Assembly (NCBI RefSeq): GCF_000576555.1
Contig: NZ_CP007145.1
Location: 4,840,242 to 4,904,241, forward strand
Reading direction: 5' to 3'
Length of the DNA stretch: 64,000 bases
From: Hymenobacter swuensis DY53
GTDB taxonomy: Bacteria > Bacteroidota > Bacteroidia > Cytophagales > Hymenobacteraceae
Shown here: positions 17,639-24,801 of the stretch, in pieces
Numbering within the stretch: position 1 is the stretch's first letter
How the letters are laid out: the number at the start of each line of letters is the position of its first letter
Made by a program: the position numbers and the translations under genes
Notes under the pieces: model-generated
Database searches by the model: none
The model's input: only the letters and a program-made list of their open reading frames with translations
Told to the model about the DNA's origin: nothing

Positions 17639-19165
17639 GTGATTAGTACCGTTCTGACCTGGGCCGTGCAGCGCCGGTTGGCCAGCATCAGCCATTTTAG
17701 GGATAACCCGCACGAGGTGCAGCAGGCGGTACTGCACAGCCTGTTGCACACGGCCCGCGCTACGGCCTGGGGCCGCCGCTACGGCTACTCCGATGCGCCT
17801 TCGGCCCGGGAGTTTGCCCAACGGGTACCCATCAGCAGCTACGAGGAGTTGTACCCGGAAATTGAGCGGGTCCTGCGTGGCGAGTCCGATGTGTTGTGGC
17901 CCGGCCGCGTGGAGTGGTTTGCCAAAAGCAGCGGCACCACCAACGCCCGCAGCAAGTACATTCCCGTTACGCGCGCCTCTCTGCACGAGGGCCACTACCG
18001 CGCCGGCCGCGACATGACAGCCCTGGCCACCCGGTGCTATCCTGAAACGGATGTGCTGGCTGGCAAAACCCTGTCGCTGGGTGGTACCCACAGTGCCAAT
18101 CCGTTCCGCCCTGAAGATGCCGCTTCCCGCGTCGGCGACGTGTCGGCGGTAATCATGCAGAACCTGCCGGCCTGGGCCGAGTTTATCCGTACCCCGCCGC
18201 TGGAACTGGCATTGCTGGACGAGTGGGAGGAAAAGATTGAGCGCATTGCCCGCCACGTTCTCACGGCCGATGTGCGCGTGCTGGCCGGCGTGCCCACTTG
18301 GATGATTGTGCTGCTGCGGCGGGTAACGGAGCTGGCCGGAGCCGAATCCATCGTGGACGTGTGGCCGCGCCTGGGGCTGTTTCTGCACGGGGCGGTGGCG
18401 TTTGGGCCGTACCGAGAGCTATTCCGTCAGCTGATTCCCAGCTCCCGGATGCACTACCTGGAAATATACAACGCCTCCGAAGGCTACCTAGCCCTCCAGG
18501 ACGAGCCCGATTCGGAGGACCTGCTGCTGTTACTCAACCACGGCATCTACTACGAATTCCTGCCTGCCGACCAGTGGGACGTACCCCAGCCCCAGGCCAT
18601 CGGGCTGGAAGAAGTGGAGCTGGGCCGCATTTACGCCCTCATCATCAGTACCAACGCCGGCCTGTGGCGGTACAAAATCGGGGATACGGTGCGGTTTACC
18701 TCTCTGGCTCCGTACCGCATCCGCATTGCTGGCCGGACCAAGCATTTTCTTAATGCCTTTGGGGAAGAAGTGGTGGTGGAAAATGCCGATGCGGCGGTAG
18801 CCGCCGCCTGCCAGGCCACCGGCACCACCGTGCGCGACTATACTGCGGCCCCCGTTTATTTCACTGCGCACGATGGCGCCTCGCGCGGCGGCCACCAGTG
18901 GCTGATTGAATTTACCCAGCCGCCCACCGATGCGGCCCGCTTCACCAGCGTGCTTGATTCCACGCTCCGCCAGCTCAACTCCGACTATGACGCCAAACGG
19001 CACCGTGACATTGCCCTGCTGCCGCCCCAGGTAACCGCAGTACCCACCGGCACCTTTGTAGCGTGGCTGGCCCGCCGGGGCAAGCTGGGCGGCCAGCACA
19101 AGGTGCCCCGGCTCAGTAACTCACGGGAATTTCTGGAGGAAATACTTTTACAACTAAAAAATTAG
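17639..19165 (+). CDS. GH3 auxin-responsive-promoter-family protein
   Basis: 508 residues from GTG 17639, where the family begins (ISTVLTWAVQRRL); a GTG 39 nt earlier would add a signal-free proline-rich stretch. The ANL adenylating fold is seen in WFAKSSGTTNARSKYIPVT (the ATP-binding P-loop-like motif) and in YNASEGYLALQ and LWRYKIGDTVRF. In plants GH3 enzymes join amino acids to jasmonate or auxin; in Bacteroidota the substrate is unknown and the enzyme is probably an acyl-acid amido synthetase (inference). The last codons lie in a perfect 12-bp inverted repeat. It is followed 38 nt later by a lipoprotein gene. Confidence 0.9.
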   Translation: MISTVLTWAVQRRLASISHFRDNPHEVQQAVLHSLLHTARATAWGRRYGYSDAPSAREFAQRVPISSYEELYPEIERVLRGESDVLWPGRVEWFAKSSGTTNARSKYIPVTRASLHEGHYRAGRDMTALATRCYPETDVLAGKTLSLGGTHSANPFRPEDAASRVGDVSAVIMQNLPAWAEFIRTPPLELALLDEWEEKIERIARHVLTADVRVLAGVPTWMIVLLRRVTELAGAESIVDVWPRLGLFLHGAVAFGPYRELFRQLIPSSRMHYLEIYNASEGYLALQDEPDSEDLLLLLNHGIYYEFLPADQWDVPQPQAIGLEEVELGRIYALIISTNAGLWRYKIGDTVRFTSLAPYRIRIAGRTKHFLNAFGEEVVVENADAAVAAACQATGTTVRDYTAAPVYFTAHDGASRGGHQWLIEFTQPPTDAARFTSVLDSTLRQLNSDYDAKRHRDIALLPPQVTAVPTGTFVAWLARRGKLGGQHKVPRLSNSREFLEEILLQLKN

Positions 19166-19173
19166 TTGTAAAA
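19146..19173. repeat. Perfect 12-bp palindrome across the GH3 stop codon
   Basis: TTTTACAACTAA and its exact reverse complement TTAGTTGTAAAA are separated by AAAA. The stop codon TAG (19163-19165) lies in the right arm. The stem is AT-rich and no T-run follows. Confidence 0.85.
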
Positions 19174-19203
19174 TAGGGCAGGTTCTTATTTTATGCTCTT
19201 GCC

Positions 19204-19710
19204 ATGCTCCGTATCCGCTTTCAGCTAGTAGTTCCGGCTTTATCAATTCTTGTGGCGGGTTGCACTACCATGGCGCAGCACGGTCCCATCGGCTTCTGGT
19301 CGCGCAACCGATTTGGCGCCGACGGGCAGCGTCAGGGTCCCTGGCGTGAGTACTTCGACGCAGCCGAACAGCAGCCAGCTAATAAGGGGCGCTACCAGCA
19401 TGGGCGGCCTGTGGGAACTTGGCAGTACTATAACGCCACCCGTCAGCGGGAACGTACTGAGCGGTTTCACCGCCAACCATACGGCCTGGTCACACTCACC
19501 TACTACCATCCGGGTGGGCAAGTGGCCAAACAGGGACAGGCCCGCTACCGTGCCGATGCTAATGTGGCCCGGTTCTACTGGTTTGGGGAGTGGAAATGTT
19601 ATTCCGTTACCGGCCAGCCGCTCCGCCCCGAGTTTTATCGAAACGGTCACCGCACCGCCACCCTGCTCACTACGCCTGCCGGCGACACGTTGTTCGGAGT
19701 AGAGCGGTAG
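19204..19710 (+). CDS. MORN-repeat-like lipoprotein
   Basis: 168 residues. The signal peptide ends at the lipobox LVAGC. The mature part has MORN_2/YwqK-like repeats: GADGQRQGPWREYF, YQHGRPVGTWQYYN, YHPGGQVAKQGQARY, then GEWKCYSVTGQPLRPEFY, each a Gly-x-Trp turn. Such proteins are usually surface or periplasmic lipoproteins of unknown function; the family name YwqK antitoxin is only a label from databases. The gene is short and lies 38 nt after the GH3 gene, so the two may be one operon. Confidence 0.75.
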   Translation: MLRIRFQLVVPALSILVAGCTTMAQHGPIGFWSRNRFGADGQRQGPWREYFDAAEQQPANKGRYQHGRPVGTWQYYNATRQRERTERFHRQPYGLVTLTYYHPGGQVAKQGQARYRADANVARFYWFGEWKCYSVTGQPLRPEFYRNGHRTATLLTTPAGDTLFGVER

Positions 19711-19939
19711 GCCTTGCCGGCGGTAGAAGTGGATGGCGCAAATTGTACCGTGCCCGGCAAGGTGGCAGGGATAGTGCTGGCTCATTTAGAAACCAACAAA
19801 TGCCATAGTAGCTTGTCAAGGCGAAAGTTAAATTAGTCGGCTAGAATGCTGTGTTTGTCGATGCGCAAGACGTCTGAAATGGATTTTGTTGAGAAACCAT
19901 CCTATATTCCCGCTCTGGTTTCCCACCAATCACCCACCT

Positions 19940-20110
19940 ATGGCAACGTCTAGCTCTTCGTAGTCTTCCGGCAGTCGTCGGCGACGGTATCGTCTGAAAT
20001 CCGAAGTATCAACGGATACCAAATCCCGCAAGCTGACCCTTGCCTTTCTGGGGCTGATGCTATTCGCCTTACTGGCGAGTATCGGGGTAATTGCCGCTAC
20101 TGCCGTTTAA
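19940..20110 (+). pseudogene. Small single-helix membrane protein, reading frame broken by an amber codon
   Basis: ATG 19940 opens a frame reading MATSSSS, TAG at 19961-19963, then SSGSRRRYRLKSE and a clean transmembrane helix (KLTLAFLGLMLFALLASIG) ending at TAA 20108-20110; 56 residues if the TAG were read through. The break falls in a run of serine codons, so one C-to-A change of TCG would create the TAG. No ATG, GTG or TTG start occurs between the stop and the helix. A strong terminator follows, as expected of a real gene. Alternatives are a sequencing error or read-through of the amber codon. Confidence 0.6.
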
Positions 20111-20124
20111 GAAATCTGGTAGCA

Positions 20125-20172
20125 TACTAAGGCCCGGCCGTTGGTAGCAGTACCAGCAGCCGGGCCTTAGTA
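20125..20172. terminator. Bidirectional terminator between the small gene and AIM24
   Basis: A 13-bp perfect stem TACTAAGGCCCGG / CCGGGCCTTAGTA enclosing an inner TGGTA-GCAG-TACCA hairpin. It lies between converging genes. Confidence 0.75.
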
Positions 20173-20190
20173 TATGCAGGAGCAGGCTGC

Positions 20191-20973
20191 TTACTCGTCC
20201 AGAATGCCGCCTACCATTCTGCCCAGAATCCCACCGCTTTCCTTCTGAGCGTTGCCGCCATTAGGGGCCAGAGCCTGGATGAGCTTCTTCACGGGCATAG
20301 ATTGCAGCCACACGCGGCCGGTGCCCTGCAGAGTTGCCAGCAGTAGACCTTCGCCTCCAAAAATCATGGATTTCAGGCCGCCGGCGCGGGCAATGCTGAA
20401 GTCAATGCCAGGCTCGAAGGCCACTACGCAGCCGGTATCCACACGCAGCAGCTCGTTGTTCAGCCGCTTCTCGATGATAGTGCCGCCGGCGTGCACGAAG
20501 GCCTTGCCGTCGCCGGTAATTTTCTGCAGAATAAAGCCTTCGCCCGCAAACAGGCCCGCGCCCAGCTTCTGGTTGAAGTGCAGGCTGATTTTGGTGCCCT
20601 TTGCGGCAGCCAGGAAACCATCCTTCTGCACAATCAGGCCTTGGGGAAGGCTGCGCAGGTCAAGAGGAATGATGGTGCCGGGATAAGGGGCCGAAAATGC
20701 CACGTGCGCCTTGCCGTAGCTCCCACGGTTGGTGAAGTGCGTCATGAACAACGACTCGCCGGTTATCAGCCGGGTGCCCGCCGAAAACAGCTTGCCCATG
20801 ATGCTCTGGTTCGGCTCCGAACCGTCGCCCATCTTCGTCTCGAAGGCAATGGCCTCGCTCATGTATACCATGGCTCCGGCTTCGGCTACCACAGTTTCAT
20901 TTGGGTCGAGCTCAACCTCCAGTACCTGAATGTCGTTGCCGAGAATTTTATAGTCCACGTCGTGCGACTGCAT
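20191..20973 (-). CDS. AIM24 / TIGR00266 family protein
   Basis: 260 residues from the ATG complementary to 20971-20973 ([24 protein letters not shown]). The family fold is a beta-rich trefoil seen in [31 protein letters not shown] and [25 protein letters not shown], which are conserved across AIM24 proteins from bacteria to mitochondria. The function is not established in bacteria; the mitochondrial protein supports inner-membrane organisation. The Gly-rich tail ([14 protein letters not shown]) could be membrane-associated. It stands alone on this strand. Confidence 0.9.
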   Translation of the reverse strand: MQSHDVDYKILGNDIQVLEVELDPNETVVAEAGAMVYMSEAIAFETKMGDGSEPNQSIMGKLFSAGTRLITGESLFMTHFTNRGSYGKAHVAFSAPYPGTIIPLDLRSLPQGLIVQKDGFLAAAKGTKISLHFNQKLGAGLFAGEGFILQKITGDGKAFVHAGGTIIEKRLNNELLRVDTGCVVAFEPGIDFSIARAGGLKSMIFGGEGLLLATLQGTGRVWLQSMPVKKLIQALAPNGGNAQKESGGILGRMVGGILDE

Positions 20974-21012
20974 CGGAAAAAAGGAAAGGATGAAAGGATA
21001 CCTCAAGTATAG

Positions 21013-21039
21013 CGAAAGCCCGATAAAATCGGGCTTTCG
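21013..21039. terminator. Hairpin between two - strand genes
   Basis: CGAAAGCCCGAT / ATCGGGCTTTCG with an AAA loop, a perfect 12-bp stem. It is downstream of the gene at 21,082. Confidence 0.75.
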
Positions 21040-21081
21040 TGCGCTATTCTGCCAGATATTCCTCCTACCTGTAAAGCAGCG

Positions 21082-21447
21082 TTACTCAGCTTCTTCTTCG
21101 CGGGTAGCCTCGTCGTCTTCAGCGGCGGCTTTAGTACCTTTTTTCTTCGCCTCCTTACTGGTACGACGCATAAAATCCTCATCCGATTCTTCGGGCTCCT
21201 GGGCACCGTCTTCCAGGGGAAAGTCCTCATCCTCGTCCTTCTCACCGAACTGGCCGTCACGGTTTACCAGCTTTTTGTCGCGCACGTGGCGGTTCAGGAA
21301 CTGGTTGATATCCTCAATGGAATAATTGGAGGTAATTTCGCCCAGTGGGTTTACCTTGATTTCAAAGCCTTCCAGCTCTTTATGAACGCGGGCTTTTTTT
21401 TCAGGATCAGCAGCTTTTTTCTTCGGGCTAACGGGTTTTTTGGCCAT
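21082..21447 (-). CDS. Charged protein of unknown function
   Basis: 121 residues from the ATG complementary to 21445-21447; an in-frame upstream start would add 36 residues of intergenic-looking sequence. The N-terminus is Lys-rich (KKPVSPKKKAADPEKKA). A central block (ELEGFEIKVNPLGEITSNYS, then IEDINQFLNRHVRDKKL) looks structured and is the likely conserved part, and the C-terminal half is very acidic with a final REEEAE. It resembles small histone-like or nucleoid-type charged proteins, but no homologue is identified. It lies between gltX and AIM24. Confidence 0.7.
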   Translation of the reverse strand: MAKKPVSPKKKAADPEKKARVHKELEGFEIKVNPLGEITSNYSIEDINQFLNRHVRDKKLVNRDGQFGEKDEDEDFPLEDGAQEPEESDEDFMRRTSKEAKKKGTKAAAEDDEATREEEAE

Positions 21448-21582
21448 GATGCGGGTGGCTAAAGAGTCGGGGGAAAGAGAACCGGAGGGTTCCAAGCCAG
21501 TACGTACGCAAGGCCCCCGCTGAAAGATGTGCAGTGTATTGGCAGCCCGCCCCACTACCCCGACTCAGCCCACCCAAAACAA

Positions 21583-21616
21583 GCCTGCCTACCCAACGTG
21601 CGTCGGGTAGGCAGGC
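21583..21616. terminator. Hairpin after gltX
   Basis: Perfect 12-bp stem GCCTGCCTACCC / GGGTAGGCAGGC with a 10-nt loop, just past the gltX stop. Confidence 0.8.
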
Positions 21617-21641
21617 AGCATAAAGATTGGTAAGGATTTCC

Positions 21642-23183
21642 TTACGCCGACAGCACGGCCACGGCGGCCTGAATACGCTCGGCGGTTTCCTGCGGCCCCA
21701 GAATGCGCATAATGTGCATCAGGTCGGGGCCAGCAGCGTGGCCGGTTACGGCTACGCGCAGAGCCTGTAGCACCTGTCCGATTTTCAGGCTTTGGGCTTC
21801 GAGCACCTGCGTGAGCAACGCTTTGATACCGTCGGCTGAAGCATCGGCAGCGGTGGGTAGCTGCCCGGCAAAGGCTGCCAGGGCCGCCGATACCTGCGGG
21901 TTCCACTTCTTGCTGATAACTTGCTCATCATAACTGCTGGGGCGCTGGAAGAACAACTGCGCTTCCTGGGCCAAGTCGGCGGGGAAGGTGGCGCGTTCCT
22001 TTACCAGGGCCGCAATCTGCTCGGCTTGGTCAGCGGGCACCTCGATTCCCTGCTGGCTTAGCTCCTCGGTGAGGTACTGGGCCAACTCGGCGTCAGGTTT
22101 GGCACGCAGATACTGCTCGTTGTACCACCGCACTTTGTTCTGGTCGAAGCGGGCCGGCGACTTGCTCACGCGCTCAATCGAGAAGTTCTCAATCAGCTCA
22201 TCCATCGTGAACAGCTCCTGCTGGGTGCCGGGGTTCCAGCCTAGGAAGGCCAGGAAGTTGATGAACGCCTCGGGCAGATAGCCCGATTCACGGTAACCGC
22301 TGCTCACGGTCGGCTCACCGGTTTCGGCGTCTTTGCCATGAAACTCCAACGGAAATACCGGGAAGCCCAGCTTGTCACCGTCGCGTTTCGAGAGCTTGCC
22401 GGTGCCGTCGGGCTTGAGCAGCAGGGGCAGGTGGGCAAACTGCGGCATGGTGCTTTCCCAGCCCAGGTAACGGTATAGCAGTACGTGTAGCGGAGCCGAG
22501 GGCAGCCACTCTTCACCCCGGATAACGTGGGTGATTTCCATCAGGTGGTCATCCACAATGTTGGCTAGGTGGTAGGTCGGCATGCCATCCGACTTCATCA
22601 GTACCTTATCATCTATGCTGGAAGAATGCACCACTACCCACCCGCGAATCAGGTCGTTGAAGCGGATTTCCTCCTTGCGTGGCACCTTCAGGCGGATGAC
22701 GTAGGGCGTACCGCTTTCCAGTAGTTGCGTTACCTCCTCGGCCGGCAGGGTGAGGGAGTTGCGCATTTGGGCGCGGGTGATGCTATTATACTGCGGATTA
22801 GGCACCTTGGCAGCCGTGAGGCGGGCCCGCATGGCGTCCAGGTCCTCGGGCGTATCGAAGGCGTAGTAGGCGTGGCCGGCCTGAATCAGCTGGTCGGCGT
22901 ACTGGCGGTACATGGGCTTCCGCTCGCTCTGGCGGTAGGGGGCGTGGGGGCCGCCCTGCTCAATTCCTTCGTCAATTTCAATGCCGCACCAGCGCAGGGA
23001 GTCCATAATGTACTGCTCCGCACCGGGCACGAAACGGTTCTGGTCGGTGTCCTCAATGCGCAGCAGCATCTTGCCGCCCAGCTTGCGGGCCAGCAGGTAG
23101 TTATACAGCGCAGTGCGCACGCCGCCGATGTGCAGCGGCCCCGTGGGGCTGGGCGCAAAACGCACCCGTACTTCTCTTTCCAT
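21642..23183 (-). CDS. gltX: Glutamyl-tRNA synthetase
   Basis: 513 residues. Class I synthetase that charges tRNA-Glu. The HIGH-type motif is in SPTGPLHIGGVRTALYN, and the KMSKS-type loop is KLSKRDGDKLGF. The central GIEQGGPHAPYRQSER region and the C-terminal anticodon-binding domain are complete. The ATG complementary to 23181-23183 fits the family start (MEREVRVRFAPSPTG). It is intact and typical in size. Confidence 0.97.
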   Translation of the reverse strand: MEREVRVRFAPSPTGPLHIGGVRTALYNYLLARKLGGKMLLRIEDTDQNRFVPGAEQYIMDSLRWCGIEIDEGIEQGGPHAPYRQSERKPMYRQYADQLIQAGHAYYAFDTPEDLDAMRARLTAAKVPNPQYNSITRAQMRNSLTLPAEEVTQLLESGTPYVIRLKVPRKEEIRFNDLIRGWVVVHSSSIDDKVLMKSDGMPTYHLANIVDDHLMEITHVIRGEEWLPSAPLHVLLYRYLGWESTMPQFAHLPLLLKPDGTGKLSKRDGDKLGFPVFPLEFHGKDAETGEPTVSSGYRESGYLPEAFINFLAFLGWNPGTQQELFTMDELIENFSIERVSKSPARFDQNKVRWYNEQYLRAKPDAELAQYLTEELSQQGIEVPADQAEQIAALVKERATFPADLAQEAQLFFQRPSSYDEQVISKKWNPQVSAALAAFAGQLPTAADASADGIKALLTQVLEAQSLKIGQVLQALRVAVTGHAAGPDLMHIMRILGPQETAERIQAAVAVLSA

Positions 23184-23239
23184 AAGTCAGTCAGTTCGCA
23201 ACGCTTTCGGGGAAAGAAAGCGCGCCGCAAAGGTACGAA

Positions 23240-23341
23240 AGGTGAGATGGTGAAATGGTGAAATTGTGAGTTTGGCGTTCTACCGGGCCTGATGGCACAA
23301 GCAGAACGTCAAACTTACCATGTCACTATTTCACCACCTTA
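23240..23341. repeat. Intergenic inverted repeat (copy C)
   Basis: The left arm carries three GGTGAAAT-like words and then GTTTGGCGTTCT. The right arm reversed gives GTGGTGAAATAGTGACATGG and GTTTGACGTTCT. The loop contains CCTGATGGCACAA, shared with copy D. It ends 4 nt before the next gene's stop codon. Confidence 0.75.
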
Positions 23342-23345
23342 CTTA

Positions 23346-23957
23346 TTACTCCACTACCAAGCCGTATTTACCCAGTAGGCCGGGCAGGCTCTGGAGGGCG
23401 AAACGGGCCTGTTTCAGCTCATTCTGCTCGGGGTCGAGTACCATGCCCTGAGCGGTGCGAAAGTCAACTCCCGGCAAACGGGTTTGGCTGAAGATGGCCC
23501 CGCGCAGCTGGCATTCCTGGAATACGGCGTTGGTCAGGTCGGCGCGGGTGAAATCAACCTCCTGTAAGGAGCAGCTTACAAAGCGCGTGTTGGGCATGAC
23601 TTTGCCCCAGAACGAGGCATAATCTAGCTGGCACCGGTCAAAATGCACATCGAACAGCATGTCCCGGCAGGAGGTGAACTGCAGCCCCAGGAGCTTACAG
23701 CTCTCGAAGGCCACATTCTGCAAACTGGTATTGGCCAGAGAGGCCCCGGCCAGGTTGCAGTTCTCAAACAGGCACTCGCTAAACCGCCGGCCCGCTAAGT
23801 CTGCCTGGCTTAAGTCGAAACCGATAAAATGGAACTGCTCAAACTCCCTCTGCCCCACTAGGGCGGGTGGCAGCACACGTAGCACCACGTTTCCGGGCGG
23901 GAAGTACGTAGGCTTTGCCAACGCCTTGGCGGGTTTGCGGGAAACCGGTCGGCGCAT
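23346..23957 (-). CDS. Pentapeptide-repeat protein
   Basis: 203 residues. After a basic N-terminus (MRRPVSRKPAKALAK) comes a run of A(D/N)LxX-type pentapeptides such as LSQADLAGRRFSECLFENCNL, AGASLANTSLQNVAF, and FTRADLTNAVFQECQLRGAIF, which form a right-handed quadrilateral helix. Qnr/MfpA relatives mimic DNA and protect gyrase, and others are structural. The loop and length differ from Qnr, so no resistance role is claimed. Its ATG (23955-23957) immediately follows the stop of the membrane protein upstream, so the two are one transcript. Confidence 0.85.
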   Translation of the reverse strand: MRRPVSRKPAKALAKPTYFPPGNVVLRVLPPALVGQREFEQFHFIGFDLSQADLAGRRFSECLFENCNLAGASLANTSLQNVAFESCKLLGLQFTSCRDMLFDVHFDRCQLDYASFWGKVMPNTRFVSCSLQEVDFTRADLTNAVFQECQLRGAIFSQTRLPGVDFRTAQGMVLDPEQNELKQARFALQSLPGLLGKYGLVVE

Positions 23958-24152
23958 TTAGTGGCGGTTTTTGAAGCTGAGCCAGAGTATCAGGCCCAAC
24001 GCAGTAATGCCGCCCTTGATGGCCCACGCTACCGTTGGGCCCCAGTTGTAGATCCAATCCAGCAGCGGAAATCGAAAGTTAGCGGGCAGCAGCAACGGGG
24101 CGGCAATAGCAATCAGCCCAGCGAAAAACAGAAAAATACCCAGCTCGCGCAT
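23958..24152 (-). CDS. Two-helix small membrane protein
   Basis: 64 residues from the ATG complementary to 24150-24152. Helices are about 4-24 (LGIFLFFAGLIAIAAPLLL) and about 40-59 (TVAWAIKGGITALGLILWL). It resembles small DUF2905-type membrane proteins, though this is only a family guess. An in-frame TTG upstream would cross the inverted repeat and is rejected. It abuts the pentapeptide gene with no gap, and it is separated from ridA by inverted-repeat copy D. Confidence 0.7.
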   Translation of the reverse strand: MRELGIFLFFAGLIAIAAPLLLPANFRFPLLDWIYNWGPTVAWAIKGGITALGLILWLSFKNRH

Positions 24153-24287
24153 AGCAGTGAATTTGTGAAGTAGTGAAATAGTGGGTTTGACGTGCAGAGA
24201 ACCTGACGGCACAATCTGCACAATCCGCGCAAGCGGCGCAAACCGAACGTCAAACTCCCCCTTTCATAAACTCACAAATTCACTGCT
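24153..24287. repeat. Intergenic inverted repeat (copy D)
   Basis: The first 16 bp of the left arm (AGCAGTGAATTTGTGA) are an exact reverse complement of the end of the right arm. The inner arms share GTTTGACGT. The loop carries CCTGACGGCACAA. It fills exactly the gap between the ridA stop and the next ATG. Confidence 0.8.
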
Positions 24288-24669
24288 ACTGCACTGCAAT
24301 GCAGGAAATCTCTACCTGCACGTCTTTCGGCAGGCGGCTTACTTCCACAGTTTCGCGGGCAGGGGCGTAGTCGGCATCGAAGTAGCTGCCGTAGATTTCG
24401 TTGATGAGGCCGAAGTTGCCTAGGTCCTTCACGAAGATGCTACACTTCACCACATGGCGCAGGGTGAGACCCACGGCTTCCAGCACGGCTTGCAGGTTGC
24501 GCATTACTTGGTGAGTTTCCTGGGCTACGTCGCCGTCGCCCACCAACTGGCCATTGGCATCCAGCGGAATCTGGCCCGATACGTACACGGTGCCACCGGC
24601 CTGAATGGCTTGGCTATACGGGCCGATGGGAGCAGGGGCCTGGGGCGAAAAAACAACAGTATGGGCCAT
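24286..24669 (-). CDS. ridA: RidA/YjgF-family deaminase
   Basis: 127 residues from the ATG complementary to 24667-24669 (MAHTVVFSPQAPAPIGPYSQ). RidA hydrolyses reactive enamine/imine intermediates made by PLP enzymes, protecting the cell. The family elements are PIGPYSQAIQAGGTVYVSGQIPLD, the central KCSIFVKDLGNFGLINEIYG, and PARETVEVSRLPKDVQVEISC containing the conserved arginine. It lies in the - strand run between glmS and a small membrane gene. The full family length is present. Confidence 0.93.
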   Translation of the reverse strand: MAHTVVFSPQAPAPIGPYSQAIQAGGTVYVSGQIPLDANGQLVGDGDVAQETHQVMRNLQAVLEAVGLTLRHVVKCSIFVKDLGNFGLINEIYGSYFDADYAPARETVEVSRLPKDVQVEISCIAVQ

Positions 24670-24744
24670 AAGGTAGGGCGGGTAAGGATGGAGAAAGAAG
24701 GAGCGCAAAGTACGCGGAAACCGGCACAGATGCGGGGCAAAAAA

Positions 24745-24776
24745 CAGCCGCCACCCCGAATTTCGGAGTGGCGGCT
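24745..24776. terminator. Terminator after glmS
   Basis: Stem CAGCCGCCACCCCGAA / TTCGGAGTGGCGGCTG, 15 of 16 paired. The T-run appears when read on the - strand (TTTTT). Confidence 0.75.
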
Positions 24777-24801
24777 GGTACTGTTCTGTTAGCGGGGCGG
24801 G

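Noticed and set aside
23346..23957. Pentapeptide protein as a Qnr-type resistance gene
   Set aside because: The N-terminus and the loop pattern do not match Qnr; only the general fold is supported.
23240..24287. Word-repeat arms as a CRISPR array
   Set aside because: Words are 8-9 nt and not separated by unique spacers of even length; the arrangement is a mirrored stem, and no cas gene is present.
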